A stretch of DNA of 64,000 nucleotides from Phreatobacter stygius (GTDB lineage Bacteria; Pseudomonadota; Alphaproteobacteria; Rhizobiales; Phreatobacteraceae), in assembly GCF_005144885.1 (NCBI RefSeq), contig NZ_CP039690.1, positions 4,973,001 to 5,037,000 on the forward strand, in the 5' to 3' direction. Every line of letters starts with the position of its first letter. The first letter of the stretch is position 1. The translations under genes were made by a program, and so were the position numbers. Under the pieces are notes generated by a model. It was given only the letters and a program-made list of their open reading frames with translations, searched no databases and was not told the DNA's origin. Of this stretch, positions 1 to 7,936 are shown in pieces.

Positions 1-2
1 TC

Positions 3-65
3 GGCGATTCCGCCGTCCGGCTCATGGGCGGGGCCCGATCGACGCGCCTCCAACCCCTGACCTGA
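3..65 (+). CDS. possible 3' end of an upstream (phage-like) gene, partial
   Basis: The window opens inside a sequence that can be read without a stop in this frame up to a TGA at 63-65, 12 bases before the next start codon. All three forward frames are open for 20 or so codons, so the frame choice is weak. The position directly before a lysis cassette suggests the end of a tail or structural gene. No domain is visible. Confidence 0.2.
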   Translation, partial: GDSAVRLMGGARSTRLQPLT

Positions 66-77
66 CCCACTCCTCCC

Positions 78-194
78 ATGCCTGACATTCCTGACCTTGC
101 CGTGACCGCGGCGGGGCTTTTCGTGTTGGTCGCGCTGCTGGTCTTCACGGTCGACACGTCCCGACAAATCGACAATCGCGAGAATGACACATGA
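78..194 (+). CDS. 38-residue membrane peptide, first gene of lysis cassette
   Basis: A short frame from ATG 78 to TGA 194 encodes 38 residues: a short acidic N-terminus, one hydrophobic segment (about residues 8-24, AVTAAGLFVLVALLVF), then a charged polar tail. The stop codon overlaps the start of the endolysin gene as ATGA (191-194), the same arrangement as at the next two junctions, which supports it being a real translationally coupled gene. A role as a small holin, antiholin or spanin-like component is inferred from context only. Confidence 0.55.
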   Translation: MPDIPDLAVTAAGLFVLVALLVFTVDTSRQIDNRENDT

Positions 195-1024
195 CGATCA
201 CGGTGACCGCCGCGACGTTGCGCCGGATCGCGCCCGGTGCGCGCTCCGAGATCATCCTCAACCTGGCGCCGGCTTTGACCGCCGGCTTTCCCGCCGGCGG
301 CATCACGTCGCCGGCGCGCGCCGCCCATTTCCTGGCTCAGGCGGCCCATGAGACCGACGGTTTCCGCACCCTGGTCGAATATGGCGACGCGGCCTATTTC
401 CGGCGTTATGACGGCCGGCGCGACCTCGGCAATGTCCAGGCCGGCGACGGCGCGCGCTATCGTGGCCGCGGCATCTTCCAGCTCACCGGCCGGGCGAATT
501 ACCGCAGCTTCGGCGCCAGGATCGGCGTCAACCTGGAGGGCTTGCCGGAGGCGGCGGCGCTGCCGGCCAATTCGACGGCGACCGCGCTGGCCTATTGGAA
601 CGACCGGGCTTTGAGCGCCCATGCCGACCGCGACGACCTGCGCTGCATCACCCGGCGGATCAATGGCGGTTTCAACGGCCTGGCCGATCGTGAGGCCAGG
701 CTGATCCGCGCCAAGGCGGCGCTATCAGGCCAGCCGGCGAGCGCGGCGGTCAACGAGATCACCACCCGCGCGACGCAGGCGAAGCGCGCGGCCACCCGGG
801 CGGCCGCCGGGGCAGGGGGCGCGGCAACCGCCGGCACGGCCGGCACGGCCACGACCGTCGCGCCGAAAGCCGAGACATCGGCCGATGGCTCGCCCATCGC
901 GGCCGGCATCGTCCTCGCCCTGGTCTTCGGCGCGGCCTTCGTTGTCCTCGCCGGACGCGCCTGGTCGAAAGGCCGGCAGGCCCGGGCCTTCAGGGCCAAT
1001 GCAGCACAGGGGGCGGGGGCATGA
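191..1024 (+). CDS. phage-type endolysin, glycoside hydrolase family 19, with C-terminal membrane anchor
   Basis: The 277-residue product has an N-terminal GH19 (chitinase-like/lysozyme-like) domain of about 175 residues, with the motif AAHETDGF (Glu54 is the likely catalytic acid), YRGRGIFQLTGRANY at 90-104 and a downstream RRINGG. These enzymes cut the glycan of peptidoglycan during host lysis. After an Ala/Thr-rich linker (about 180-232) comes an uninterrupted hydrophobic segment at 236-255 and a basic tail. Typical GH19 endolysins end after the catalytic domain, so this C-terminal anchor is unusual. Start and stop overlap the neighbouring genes by ATGA, so the cassette is probably translated as a unit. 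Confidence 0.85.
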   Translation: MTITVTAATLRRIAPGARSEIILNLAPALTAGFPAGGITSPARAAHFLAQAAHETDGFRTLVEYGDAAYFRRYDGRRDLGNVQAGDGARYRGRGIFQLTGRANYRSFGARIGVNLEGLPEAAALPANSTATALAYWNDRALSAHADRDDLRCITRRINGGFNGLADREARLIRAKAALSGQPASAAVNEITTRATQAKRAATRAAAGAGGAATAGTAGTATTVAPKAETSADGSPIAAGIVLALVFGAAFVVLAGRAWSKGRQARAFRANAAQGAGA

Positions 1025-1569
1025 GCGCTTTCGACGACATCGCGCGAAAGATCGCCGCCGCCGGCGCACCGGTCATTGGCGGCTTCATCGGCACCGCCAT
1101 TGGCGGCCCGGCCGGCGCCATCGCCGGGTCGCTGGCCGGCAAGGCGCTCGAGGCGGTGGCCGAAAGCCTCGGCACGGATGCCACGCCGGAAGCCGTCGGC
1201 ATGGCCATCGACAGGGATCCGGGCGCTGCGGCCAAGCTCGCCGCGACGGAAGCCCGCGCCGGCGAGATCGTGAAGCTCTGGCAGGCCGAGGCGCAGCGGG
1301 CGAGTGATGCTCAGGCCGCCGAGATCGCCCGGGGCTTCACCGCCTGGCAGGCCATGCGCATCGCCATCCAGGTGATCGTCTGGGGCGGCTGGTCGGTGAT
1401 CGGGCTGACCGGCATCTTCGGCGGCAATTGGGGCGTCAGGCCGCTGGTGCCGTTGACCGAACTGATCGGCGCCTGGGGCACCGTCACCACGGTCTGGCTG
1501 ATCGTCTTCCACGGCGGCCATACGGTGAAGGAGGTCCTGCCGGCACTGAAATTCGGCAAGGCCCGATGA
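1021..1569 (+). CDS. holin, GTA_holin_3TM-like
   Basis: This 182-residue protein resembles the three-transmembrane holins found next to endolysins in alphaproteobacterial phages and gene transfer agents. It has a glycine-zipper-like hydrophobic stretch at 13-42, a charged helix at 60-105, and two clear membrane segments at about 111-133 and 144-163 (IAIQVIVWGGWSVIGLTGIF; TVTTVWLIVF). Holins open the inner membrane to release endolysin. It overlaps the endolysin gene by ATGA and the following gene by ATGA. Assignment rests on layout and topology, plus overall likeness to the family. Confidence 0.75.
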   Translation: MSAFDDIARKIAAAGAPVIGGFIGTAIGGPAGAIAGSLAGKALEAVAESLGTDATPEAVGMAIDRDPGAAAKLAATEARAGEIVKLWQAEAQRASDAQAAEIARGFTAWQAMRIAIQVIVWGGWSVIGLTGIFGGNWGVRPLVPLTELIGAWGTVTTVWLIVFHGGHTVKEVLPALKFGKAR

Positions 1570-1817
1570 GGCCGGTGCGGATCAACCCGGAGATCAACAT
1601 CTGGTCGATCCTGGCGACGCTCTGCATGGTCGGCGCCGCCGGGTTGTGGCTGCAGGCCGACGTCCGCGACCTGAAGGCCGAGGACGCCAGGATCATCGAG
1701 CGGGTCAAACGCATCGAGGACCGAACCGAGCGCGACCGCGACACCATCGCCACCATCCAGGGCGACATCCGGGTGATCAGGCAGATCCTGGAGGGCAGCC
1801 GGCCCCGGCCGCCATGA
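1566..1817 (+). CDS. small membrane-anchored coiled-coil protein, last gene of lysis cassette
   Basis: ATG 1566 overlaps the holin stop (ATGA at 1566-1569). The 83-residue product has one membrane segment near the N-terminus (about residues 13-30, SILATLCMVGAAGLWLQ) followed by a highly charged heptad-like helix to residue 77. This topology is shared by XhlA-like and i-spanin-like lysis accessory proteins, but no sequence motif decides between them. A strong terminator follows 38 bases after the stop, which closes the cassette. Confidence 0.65.
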   Translation: MRPVRINPEINIWSILATLCMVGAAGLWLQADVRDLKAEDARIIERVKRIEDRTERDRDTIATIQGDIRVIRQILEGSRPRPP

Positions 1818-1855
1818 CAGCATCGGTGCAGTGCATGCGTTTCCTCCCCTGACCT

Positions 1856-1895
1856 GGCGCCGCGTGTCCTTCGGGATGCGCGGCGCCTTTCTTTC
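1856..1895 (+). terminator. Rho-independent terminator after lysis cassette
   Basis: A nine-base perfect stem (GGCGCCGCG at 1856-1864, CGCGGCGCC at 1879-1887) encloses a 14-base loop and is followed directly by TTTCTTTC. It lies downstream of the 83-residue membrane protein gene. Confidence 0.8.
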
Positions 1896-2027
1896 GTTGG
1901 CGCACCGGTGATCACGACCCTCGTGCTGATCGCGTCGCGCGCAGACTGTCGCCCAGGAGGCTCGAGAAGATCCTGGCCCCTTCGGAATTGAGGTGACATC
2001 CGCGCCGGGGCCGATCGAGCCCGGATC

Positions 2028-2321
2028 CTAGCCGAGCGAGCGGATGATCTCGCGATAGGCAGCCTCGGGGAAAGCCTTCAGCGTCTCGGTGCGGATATTG
2101 CCGAGCATGCCGAGCTGCAGCGTGAAGCGCGCCGCCACCGCGTCGTCGGGGGCCTCATAGACGGCGACGAGGTCGAAGCGGCCCATGGTCATGAAGAAGG
2201 CCTTGAACTCGCCGCCCATGTCGCCGAGCGCCTTTTTGGCCGCGTCGAGCCGGGTAGCCGAATCCCGCGCCTTGCTGACGCCCTGTTGGGTCCAATTGGC
2301 CAGCATGATGTAGGTGGTCAT
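2028..2321 (-). CDS. GYD domain-containing protein
   Basis: The 97-residue protein matches the small GYD-domain family: start MTTYIMLANWTQQG, a central helix, then FFMTMGRFDLVAVYEAPDD and a second strand-helix unit typical of a ferredoxin-like fold. GYD proteins are cytosolic and of uncertain function, common in Rhizobiales and actinobacteria. A good Shine-Dalgarno (GGAGG) sits just upstream of the ATG at 2321. It appears monocistronic. Confidence 0.8.
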   Translation of the reverse strand: MTTYIMLANWTQQGVSKARDSATRLDAAKKALGDMGGEFKAFFMTMGRFDLVAVYEAPDDAVAARFTLQLGMLGNIRTETLKAFPEAAYREIIRSLG

Positions 2322-2510
2322 GTGAGCCTCCTCCGGAGAACCGGTGAGCGGCTGGAAGCGGAGACCGTCCTCGTTTCGAAAGCGGCTTACCGGCGATGAC
2401 CAGCCATCATAACATGGCGGGGCTCACCCGCAGAAAACGGAATGCAGCCCTTGCCGGCTTGGTGTTTCCTGCCGGATGATCCGGTCAGAGCCATTCGAGC
2501 GGGAGGCAGC

Positions 2511-3320
2511 ATGCCAGCCAAGACAGAAACCAAGGTCCGTGTCGGCATCGGCGGCTGGACCTTCGAGCCCTGGCGCGAAACCTTCTATCCATCCGGCCTC
2601 GCCCAGAAGCGCGAGCTGGAATATGCCAGCAGCAAGGTGACCTCGATCGAGGTCAACGGCACCTATTACGGTTCGCAGAAGCCGGAGAGCTTCGCCCGCT
2701 GGCGCGAGGAAACTCCCGATGGTTTCGTTTTCGCGCTGAAAGGTTCGCGCTTCACCACCAACCGCAAGGTGCTGGCCGAAGCCGGCCCTTCGATCGAGCG
2801 CTTCCTGACCAGCGGTGTCACCGAGCTCAAGGAAAAGCTCGGCCCGATCAACTGGCAGTTCATGGCGACCAAAAAATTCGACCCGGCGGATTTCGAAGCC
2901 TTCCTGAAACTGCTGCCGAAGACGGTCGACGGCCATGCCATCCGCCACGCCGTCGAGGTGCGGCACGACTCGTTCAAGGCGCCTGACTTCATCGACCTGG
3001 CACGCGGTTATGGCGTCTGTGTCATCCACGCCGACAGCCCGGATTATCCGAGCATTGCCGATGTCACGGCGCCCTTCGTTTATGCCCGCCTGCAATGCGC
3101 CTCCGAGGCGGAGGAGGTCGGCTACAGCAAGGCCGCGCTGGATAGCTGGGCGAAACGCGCCGGCGCCTGGGCGTCGGGCGGCGCGCCCGACGACCTGAAG
3201 GTGGTGGCCAAGCCGGAGGCCAAGCCGCCGGCCGCGCGCGAGGTCTTCGTCTATATGATCAACGGCTTCAAGCCCAAGGCGCCGGCAGCCGCCATGGCGC
3301 TGATCGACCGGCTGGGCTAG
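2511..3320 (+). CDS. DUF72 domain-containing protein
   Basis: The 269-residue product belongs to the DUF72 (YecE-like) TIM-barrel family: VRVGIGGWTFEPWRETFYP near the N-terminus, EVNGTYYGSQKPESFARW, FALKGSRFTTNRK, and a late FVYARLQCASEAEEVGYS segment. The biochemical role of the family is not settled. The start at 2511 is chosen because GGGAGG lies 5-10 bases upstream and the family begins near this residue; an in-frame ATG at 2442 would add 23 residues that look unrelated. Confidence 0.85.
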   Translation: MPAKTETKVRVGIGGWTFEPWRETFYPSGLAQKRELEYASSKVTSIEVNGTYYGSQKPESFARWREETPDGFVFALKGSRFTTNRKVLAEAGPSIERFLTSGVTELKEKLGPINWQFMATKKFDPADFEAFLKLLPKTVDGHAIRHAVEVRHDSFKAPDFIDLARGYGVCVIHADSPDYPSIADVTAPFVYARLQCASEAEEVGYSKAALDSWAKRAGAWASGGAPDDLKVVAKPEAKPPAAREVFVYMINGFKPKAPAAAMALIDRLG

Positions 3321-3358
3321 CCGGTCGAGATTGGGCGAGTCCGGGAGCGGGCGGCTGT

Positions 3359-4261
3359 TCAGTCGGCCGCGATCACATTGGCCAGCGTGCCCAAGCCGTC
3401 GATCTCGGCTTCCATGCGGTCGCCGACGGCAAGCGCGCGCGGCGGCTCCATGGCGTAGCCGACGCCGGACGGCGTACCGGTGGCGATGATGTCGCCGGGC
3501 TCCAGCGCCATGCCCAGCGACAATTGTTCGATGATCGCGGGGATGTCGAAGATCATCCGGCTGGTGCGGCTGTCCTGGCGCAGCTCGCCATTGATGCGCA
3601 TGCGGATCGCAAGATCCGGGCTGTCGCCGACGACCGAGTGGTGCACCACGATCGGCCCGAGCGGGCAGGACCGGTCCAGGCTCTTGCCCTTGAACCATTG
3701 TCCGTGCCGGCGCTGCAGGTCGCGCCCGGTCACGTCATTGGCAATGGTGTAGCCGAACACGTGGTCCATCGCCTGGCTGCGCTGGATGTTGACGCCGCGC
3801 CGGCCGATGATCACCGCAAGCTCCACCTCATAGTCGAGGCGCTGGGTGGCATTGGCGTGAACCGGCACGGTGTCGCCGTGCGCGACCACTGCGGCCGGGC
3901 TCTTGGTGAAAAACTCCGGCGCTTCCGGCAAAGGTTTCGGCGCCAGCCCCTGGGCCCGCAATCCCTCGTCGATATGGTCCTTGTAGTTGCGGCCGACGCA
4001 GAAGACGTTCCGCCGCGGGCGCGGGATCGGGGCCAGCAGGGCGAGCCCCTTGAAATCGAGGCGTGGCGTGGTGGCAGCCTTGGCGATGTCGTTGGCGACC
4101 GCCAGGCCGTCGGCGCCGAGCGCGGCCATGTCGGCGACATCGCGGGGCGTCGTGGCTTGGGATGACGCCGGCCATCCGGCGGTCAGGTCGACCAGCTGAT
4201 GGTCATCGACGAAGAGACCGAGATGCGGTCCGTCCGTCATCGAGAATGTCGCGAATTTCAT
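3359..4261 (-). CDS. fumarylacetoacetate hydrolase (FAH) family protein
   Basis: A 300-residue FAH-superfamily enzyme. Family hallmarks are NYKDHIDEG, the acidic metal-binding stretch DYEVELAVIIG, GYTIANDVTGRDLQRRHGQW, the KGKSLDRSCPLGP loop and the C-terminal IIATGTPSGVGYAM. FAH-family enzymes cleave or isomerise C-C bonds in 2,4-dioxo or oxalocrotonate-like acids using Mg2+. The start at ATG 4261 overlaps the regulator's stop codon (ATGA at 4261-4258), so it is co-transcribed with the GntR gene. The physiological substrate is unknown; a sugar-acid or aromatic-cleavage product is plausible from the neighbours. Confidence 0.85.
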   Translation of the reverse strand: MKFATFSMTDGPHLGLFVDDHQLVDLTAGWPASSQATTPRDVADMAALGADGLAVANDIAKAATTPRLDFKGLALLAPIPRPRRNVFCVGRNYKDHIDEGLRAQGLAPKPLPEAPEFFTKSPAAVVAHGDTVPVHANATQRLDYEVELAVIIGRRGVNIQRSQAMDHVFGYTIANDVTGRDLQRRHGQWFKGKSLDRSCPLGPIVVHHSVVGDSPDLAIRMRINGELRQDSRTSRMIFDIPAIIEQLSLGMALEPGDIIATGTPSGVGYAMEPPRALAVGDRMEAEIDGLGTLANVIAAD

Positions 4262-4935
4262 GAGGGCTCCGGCAGGAACGAGGTGAGTTGCGATCGCGCG
4301 TCGGCGCTGAGCGATCGGACATGGGCGCGCGAGACCGCCTCGGCCTGATCCGGGTCGCGGCGGGCAATGGCGGCGATGATCTGGTGATGTTCGCTGAGCG
4401 AATGCGGTCCGCGCTGCAACCGCTCGATGAAGCGCAGGCCGGCCATCTTCATATGGCCGAACGAATTCCACGTCCGGGCCAGCAGCTCATTGTCGGCGAG
4501 TGCGATGATCCGGGCGTGGAACGCCGCATTGGCCTGCGCGTAGTCATCGGCACGGGTGACCACGGTTTCAGTGTCGAAACCGGCGAAGATCGCCGCGAGG
4601 TCACGATGGTCGGCGTCGCTTGCCTTGACCGCCGCCTGGCGGGCGGCGAGCCCCTCGAGCATCTCGCGGATGTCGAGCCAGTCGAGAAATTCTTTGAGTG
4701 TCGTCGGCGTCAGCCTGGCGCCGCGGCGCGGCTCGAAGGTCACGAAGCCGTCCTGCTCGAGACGCCGCAACGCTTCGCGCACCGGCGTCCGGCTGACGCC
4801 GAGCGCGCGCGCCAGTTCCTCCTCCCGCAAGCGCACGGGAGCGTCGATATCGGCGGCAAGTGTGATCAGATGGCTGCGCAGCGTGTCGTAGACGTCTTCC
4901 CGGAGATAGGGGCGCGGCGGGATTTCGAGGATCAT
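4258..4935 (-). CDS. GntR family transcriptional regulator, FCD subfamily
   Basis: 225 residues: an N-terminal winged helix (about 10-75) with LREEELARALGVSRTPVREALRRLEQ, then an all-helical FCD ligand-binding domain (about 85-215) with the metal/ligand residues in HARIIALADN and SEHHQIIAAI. These repressors or activators sense small organic acids. The start is placed at ATG 4935 because the family's N-terminus begins there. No Shine-Dalgarno is visible before it and the palindromic operator lies only 7 bases upstream, so the transcript may be leaderless. The gene is coupled to the FAH-family gene by a 4-base overlap. Confidence 0.85.
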   Translation of the reverse strand: MILEIPPRPYLREDVYDTLRSHLITLAADIDAPVRLREEELARALGVSRTPVREALRRLEQDGFVTFEPRRGARLTPTTLKEFLDWLDIREMLEGLAARQAAVKASDADHRDLAAIFAGFDTETVVTRADDYAQANAAFHARIIALADNELLARTWNSFGHMKMAGLRFIERLQRGPHSLSEHHQIIAAIARRDPDQAEAVSRAHVRSLSADARSQLTSFLPEPS

Positions 4936-4942
4936 TTTTGTA

Positions 4943-4954
4943 TTTGTATACAAA
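4943..4954. promoter_or_regulatory. GntR operator candidate
   Basis: A perfect 12-base palindrome TTTGTATACAAA within an AT-rich patch immediately upstream of the gntR start. Its core TTGTATACAA fits the TNGTNNNACNA pattern known for FCD-type GntR regulators, so autoregulation of gntR-FAH is likely. Confidence 0.7.
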
Positions 4955-4984
4955 ATTGAACGGCACGCAAGCCGGCCGGTCGGC

Positions 4985-5179
4985 GTGGAGGCGGGTTCGT
5001 CCGCGCGCCGCAACCGGAGTGGATCCGGCGCCGCATCGGTGCCGGCCGGCTTGACCGCCGACGGACTGCCGGTCGGCCGGCAACTGGTGGCGCCCGGGTT
5101 CGCCGAGCGACGCATCCTCGACGTCGCGGCCTTGCTCGAGCGTTTGCGGGAGCCGGTCCGGGCGCCGGCACTTCCCTAG
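4985..5179 (+). pseudogene. amidase C-terminal fragment
   Basis: Read on the plus strand this stretch ends in SVPAGLTADGLPVGRQLVAP followed by GFAERRILDVAALLE, which matches the conserved C-terminal strand-turn-helix of amidase-signature enzymes (typically S-x-P-G-x-x-x-x-GLPVG-x-Q-L-V). Only about 45 residues of the roughly 450-residue enzyme survive, from about 5030 to the TAG at 5177-5179. The catalytic Ser-Ser-Lys region is absent. It is therefore a decayed remnant, and it overlaps the end of the opposite-strand ATPase gene by four bases. Confidence 0.65.
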
Positions 5180-5958
5180 TCGAAACCGAGGAGCCCGTAG
5201 ATCCGCTTCACATAGTGGCCGAAGGCGTCGGTGGTCTTGATGTCGAGACCACGGTCGGCCGGCAGGTCGATGTCGAAATAATCGGCCATGCGGGCAGGGC
5301 CGGCGGTCAGCACCGCGCAGCGTGCGCCGAGGAACACCGCTTCCTGGATCGAATGGGTGACGAACAGGATGGTCTTGCCGCTCTCGCGCCAGATCCGCAA
5401 CATTTCGAGATTCATCTTTTCCCGCGTCAGCGCATCGAGCGCGCCGAACGGCTCGTCCATCAGGATCAGCTTCGGGTCATGGATGAGCGCGCGGGCGATC
5501 GCGGCGCGCTGTTGCATGCCGCCGGACAGCTCGTAGGGGTATTTGTCCTCGAAACCCGAAAGCCCGACCATCTTGATCAGCTCGCGGGCGCGGGCCTGGC
5601 TCACGCGATAGGGCAGGTCGAGGATCTCGGCCGGCAACATGACGTTTTCCAGAACCGTCCGCCATTTCAGCAGCAGGGCCTGCTGGAACACCATGCCGAC
5701 GTCGCGGCCGGGCGTGAAGGTGGTGGTGCCGCTGCCGATCCTGACCTCGCCTTCGTCGGCGTCGTGCAAGCCGGCGAGGATTTTCAGCACCGTGGTCTTG
5801 CCGCAGCCGGATGGGCCGACGAGAGCGACCATGTCGCCCTCGCGCACGTCCATGGTGACATTGGACACGGCGACGAAACGGCGGCCGCCGGTCGAATAGG
5901 ATTTGCTGACATTGCTGAGCCGGATCAGCGGTTCGGCCGCGAGTGTCGCTGATGTCAT
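5176..5958 (-). CDS. ABC transporter ATP-binding protein, SsuB/TauB/NrtD type
   Basis: 260 residues with Walker A GPSGCGKTT (about 48-56), Q-loop VFQQALLLKW, signature LSGGMQQRAAIARAL, Walker B LILMDEPFGALD and the switch histidine in FVTHSIQEA. This subtype energises import of nitrate, sulfonate, taurine or NMT1-type substrates. Its partners are the permease at 8992-9831 and the binding protein at 10758-11774. The ATG overlaps the stop of the upstream DHDPS-like gene (ATGA at 5958-5955), so importer and catabolic genes form one transcription unit. Confidence 0.9.
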   Translation of the reverse strand: MTSATLAAEPLIRLSNVSKSYSTGGRRFVAVSNVTMDVREGDMVALVGPSGCGKTTVLKILAGLHDADEGEVRIGSGTTTFTPGRDVGMVFQQALLLKWRTVLENVMLPAEILDLPYRVSQARARELIKMVGLSGFEDKYPYELSGGMQQRAAIARALIHDPKLILMDEPFGALDALTREKMNLEMLRIWRESGKTILFVTHSIQEAVFLGARCAVLTAGPARMADYFDIDLPADRGLDIKTTDAFGHYVKRIYGLLGFD

Positions 5959-7016
5959 GACAGCCAGCGCTCCAGATTGGCGGCGACGAAGGCGTCGTCG
6001 GCGAGATCGGCATGGTCTCGTGCGACCCGGTCGATCAGCTCGGACTGACCGGGGCTGAGGCCTTCCTCAGGGTTGAGGCACCAGATGCCTTCGAGCAGGC
6101 CCTGGCGGCGCAGCACTTCGTGACAGCCGGCGATGCAGCCGTGAAAATTGTTGGCGACATCGAAGAAGGCCGCATTGCAATCGGTCACCCGGGCATCGAG
6201 CGCCAGCAGTTCGGCGTTCACCGCCGGCCCGGCCGCGGCGCGTTTCAGCCGGTCCAGCAGGTCGACCGCACCCTTGGTCCAGACCGACCAATGGCCGAGC
6301 AGACCGCCGCGGAAGCGGACGGTGACCGGCTCGCCGTCGCGCATGGCGACGAAGGGGGTCACGAGGTCGAGCACGATATGGTCGTCATTGCCGGTGTAGA
6401 GCGTGATGCGCTCCTCGGCGCGCGCCGCCACCAGGCCGCGCACGATATCCATGGTCCGGTAGCGGTTGAAGGGGGCCGCCTTGACCGCCACCACATTGTC
6501 GATCGAGCAGAACGCGCGCCAGAACTCGGCGTCGAGATCCATGCCGCCGACGGCGGGCTGCAGATAGAAACCGACCAGCGGGATTTCCTCGGCGACGCGG
6601 CGGCAATGGGCGATGAGGCCGGCATTGTCGGCGCCCTTCAGGGCGGCCAGACTGATCAGGCCGGCGGAATAGCCGAGCGAGACGGCGAGCCTGGCTTCGC
6701 TCACCGCCTGTTCGGTGCGGCCGCAAACCCCTGCGATCATGGCCAGCGGCCGGTCGGTCCAGGCCTTGGCGTCTTCCATGGCGGCCGACAACACCGGTTC
6801 GTAGAGGCCGACATCGCGGATCTCGAACTGGGTGGTGTGGACACCCACGGCGAGCCCGCCGGCGCCGGCGTCGAGATAATAGCGGGTCAGCGCCCGCTGG
6901 CGGCGGCGGTCGAAGCGCCTGGCGGCATCGAGCGCCAGCGGGTGGGCGGGAATGGCAGCGCCGCCTGATAGGACGGCCCTGACGGCTTCAGGAACGGCTT
7001 GGTGATGAAGACCCAT
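5955..7016 (-). CDS. dihydrodipicolinate synthase (DHDPS/NAL) family protein
   Basis: A 353-residue class I aldolase-fold protein. It carries the expected pieces of the DHDPS/N-acetylneuraminate lyase family: AGAGGLAVGVHTTQFE after the first strands, Tyr151 in PLVGFYLQPAVGG and the Schiff-base Lys179 in NVVAVKAAPFNRY. It is longer than the usual roughly 300 residues. Such enzymes perform pyruvate-dependent aldol cleavage or dehydration of sugar acids and related keto acids. The start at 7016 has GAGGGG just upstream; a start at 7061 lacks a ribosome-binding site. It sits between the GNAT-like gene and the ABC ATPase. Confidence 0.8.
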   Translation of the reverse strand: MGLHHQAVPEAVRAVLSGGAAIPAHPLALDAARRFDRRRQRALTRYYLDAGAGGLAVGVHTTQFEIRDVGLYEPVLSAAMEDAKAWTDRPLAMIAGVCGRTEQAVSEARLAVSLGYSAGLISLAALKGADNAGLIAHCRRVAEEIPLVGFYLQPAVGGMDLDAEFWRAFCSIDNVVAVKAAPFNRYRTMDIVRGLVAARAEERITLYTGNDDHIVLDLVTPFVAMRDGEPVTVRFRGGLLGHWSVWTKGAVDLLDRLKRAAAGPAVNAELLALDARVTDCNAAFFDVANNFHGCIAGCHEVLRRQGLLEGIWCLNPEEGLSPGQSELIDRVARDHADLADDAFVAANLERWLS

Positions 7017-7093
7017 GAACCCCTCGTCTTGCTTGTCCGGCGCCCGGCGCCTCGAAGTCATGCCAAGGCCCGGGCAAGCGCCCGCGGCCGGTG

Positions 7094-7936
7094 TCAGCCA
7101 AGTTCCGGTCCGGCGATGACGAACATCGACATCGGATCGCCGAAAGGTGCGCTCCGCCCGAGCGCCATGCGCAGATAGGGCCGCTCCTGCCGGAAGCCCG
7201 ATGCCGTCAGATGCGCCGCGATGGCTTGCCAGGCCGCCGGCACGTCGAGAATGACCGGACCCTCGGCACGGCCGAGTGCCGCCTTCAGCAGCGCCAACGC
7301 GCTGGCTTCGTCGGGCGCGACCAGCGGGCCGATCTGCAGGGCCTGACGGCCGGGCCGCGCCAGCACGAAACCCTTGCCGTTCTTCAGCACCAGCGCCTGG
7401 GCCGGCGCACGCTGCATCAGGCCGGCGAGCAGTTGCCGGCGCGGCGCGCCGAAGGCCTTCGCGTCGATCGCGACAATGGCGCCGAGCGCCTCCGGGTCGG
7501 CTTGGTCGACCTGGCCGCCATCATCCGCGTCGGGCCCCAGGCCTTCGCCGCGCCAGCGCCAGAGCGGCAACTGCGGCAGGAAGCCGAGCGGCGCATAGAT
7601 GCGCTCGCCCTGCGGTGTCGCGTCGAGAACCGGCAGGCAATCGAGCGCTGCGAGTTCGGCCATGCAGCGCCGGAGAACGGCGGTGCCGAGGCCCTTGCCG
7701 CGCTCGGCGCTGGAGACCAGCACCATGCTGATCCAGCCGAAGCTGCCGAAGGGCAACACCGCGCCGGTCGCGACCGGTGCCGCGCCTGCCGGAGCGCCGA
7801 ACACCGCGCCTTGATCGAAGAAGATCCGCCAGTCCTCGGCTGTCTGGTTCCAGCCGGCCTGTTGCGACAGGCTGCAGGCGGCGGCGAGCGCCGCAGCATC
7901 GAGGCGTTCGACGGTGATCGGTTCAGTAGGCGCCAT
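7094..7936 (-). CDS. GNAT family N-acetyltransferase (two-domain)
   Basis: About 280 residues. The N-terminal half has a GNAT core with [23 protein letters not shown] (acetyl-CoA pyrophosphate loop R/G-x-G-x-G/A) and ERIYAPLGF. The C-terminal half (from about 150) looks like a second, degenerate GNAT domain with a closing [19 protein letters not shown] 7936 is preceded by GAGGT and overlaps the end of the epimerase gene by 14 bases, so it is translated with it. The acceptor substrate is unknown; the operon suggests modification of, or detoxification linked to, the imported compound. Confidence 0.75.
   Translation of the reverse strand: MAPTEPITVERLDAAALAAACSLSQQAGWNQTAEDWRIFFDQGAVFGAPAGAAPVATGAVLPFGSFGWISMVLVSSAERGKGLGTAVLRRCMAELAALDCLPVLDATPQGERIYAPLGFLPQLPLWRWRGEGLGPDADDGGQVDQADPEALGAIVAIDAKAFGAPRRQLLAGLMQRAPAQALVLKNGKGFVLARPGRQALQIGPLVAPDEASALALLKAALGRAEGPVILDVPAAWQAIAAHLTASGFRQERPYLRMALGRSAPFGDPMSMFVIAGPELG

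Noticed and set aside
1-1895. A complete prophage or gene transfer agent
   Set aside because: Only the lysis module is in view; no capsid, tail, integrase or attachment site is present in the window.
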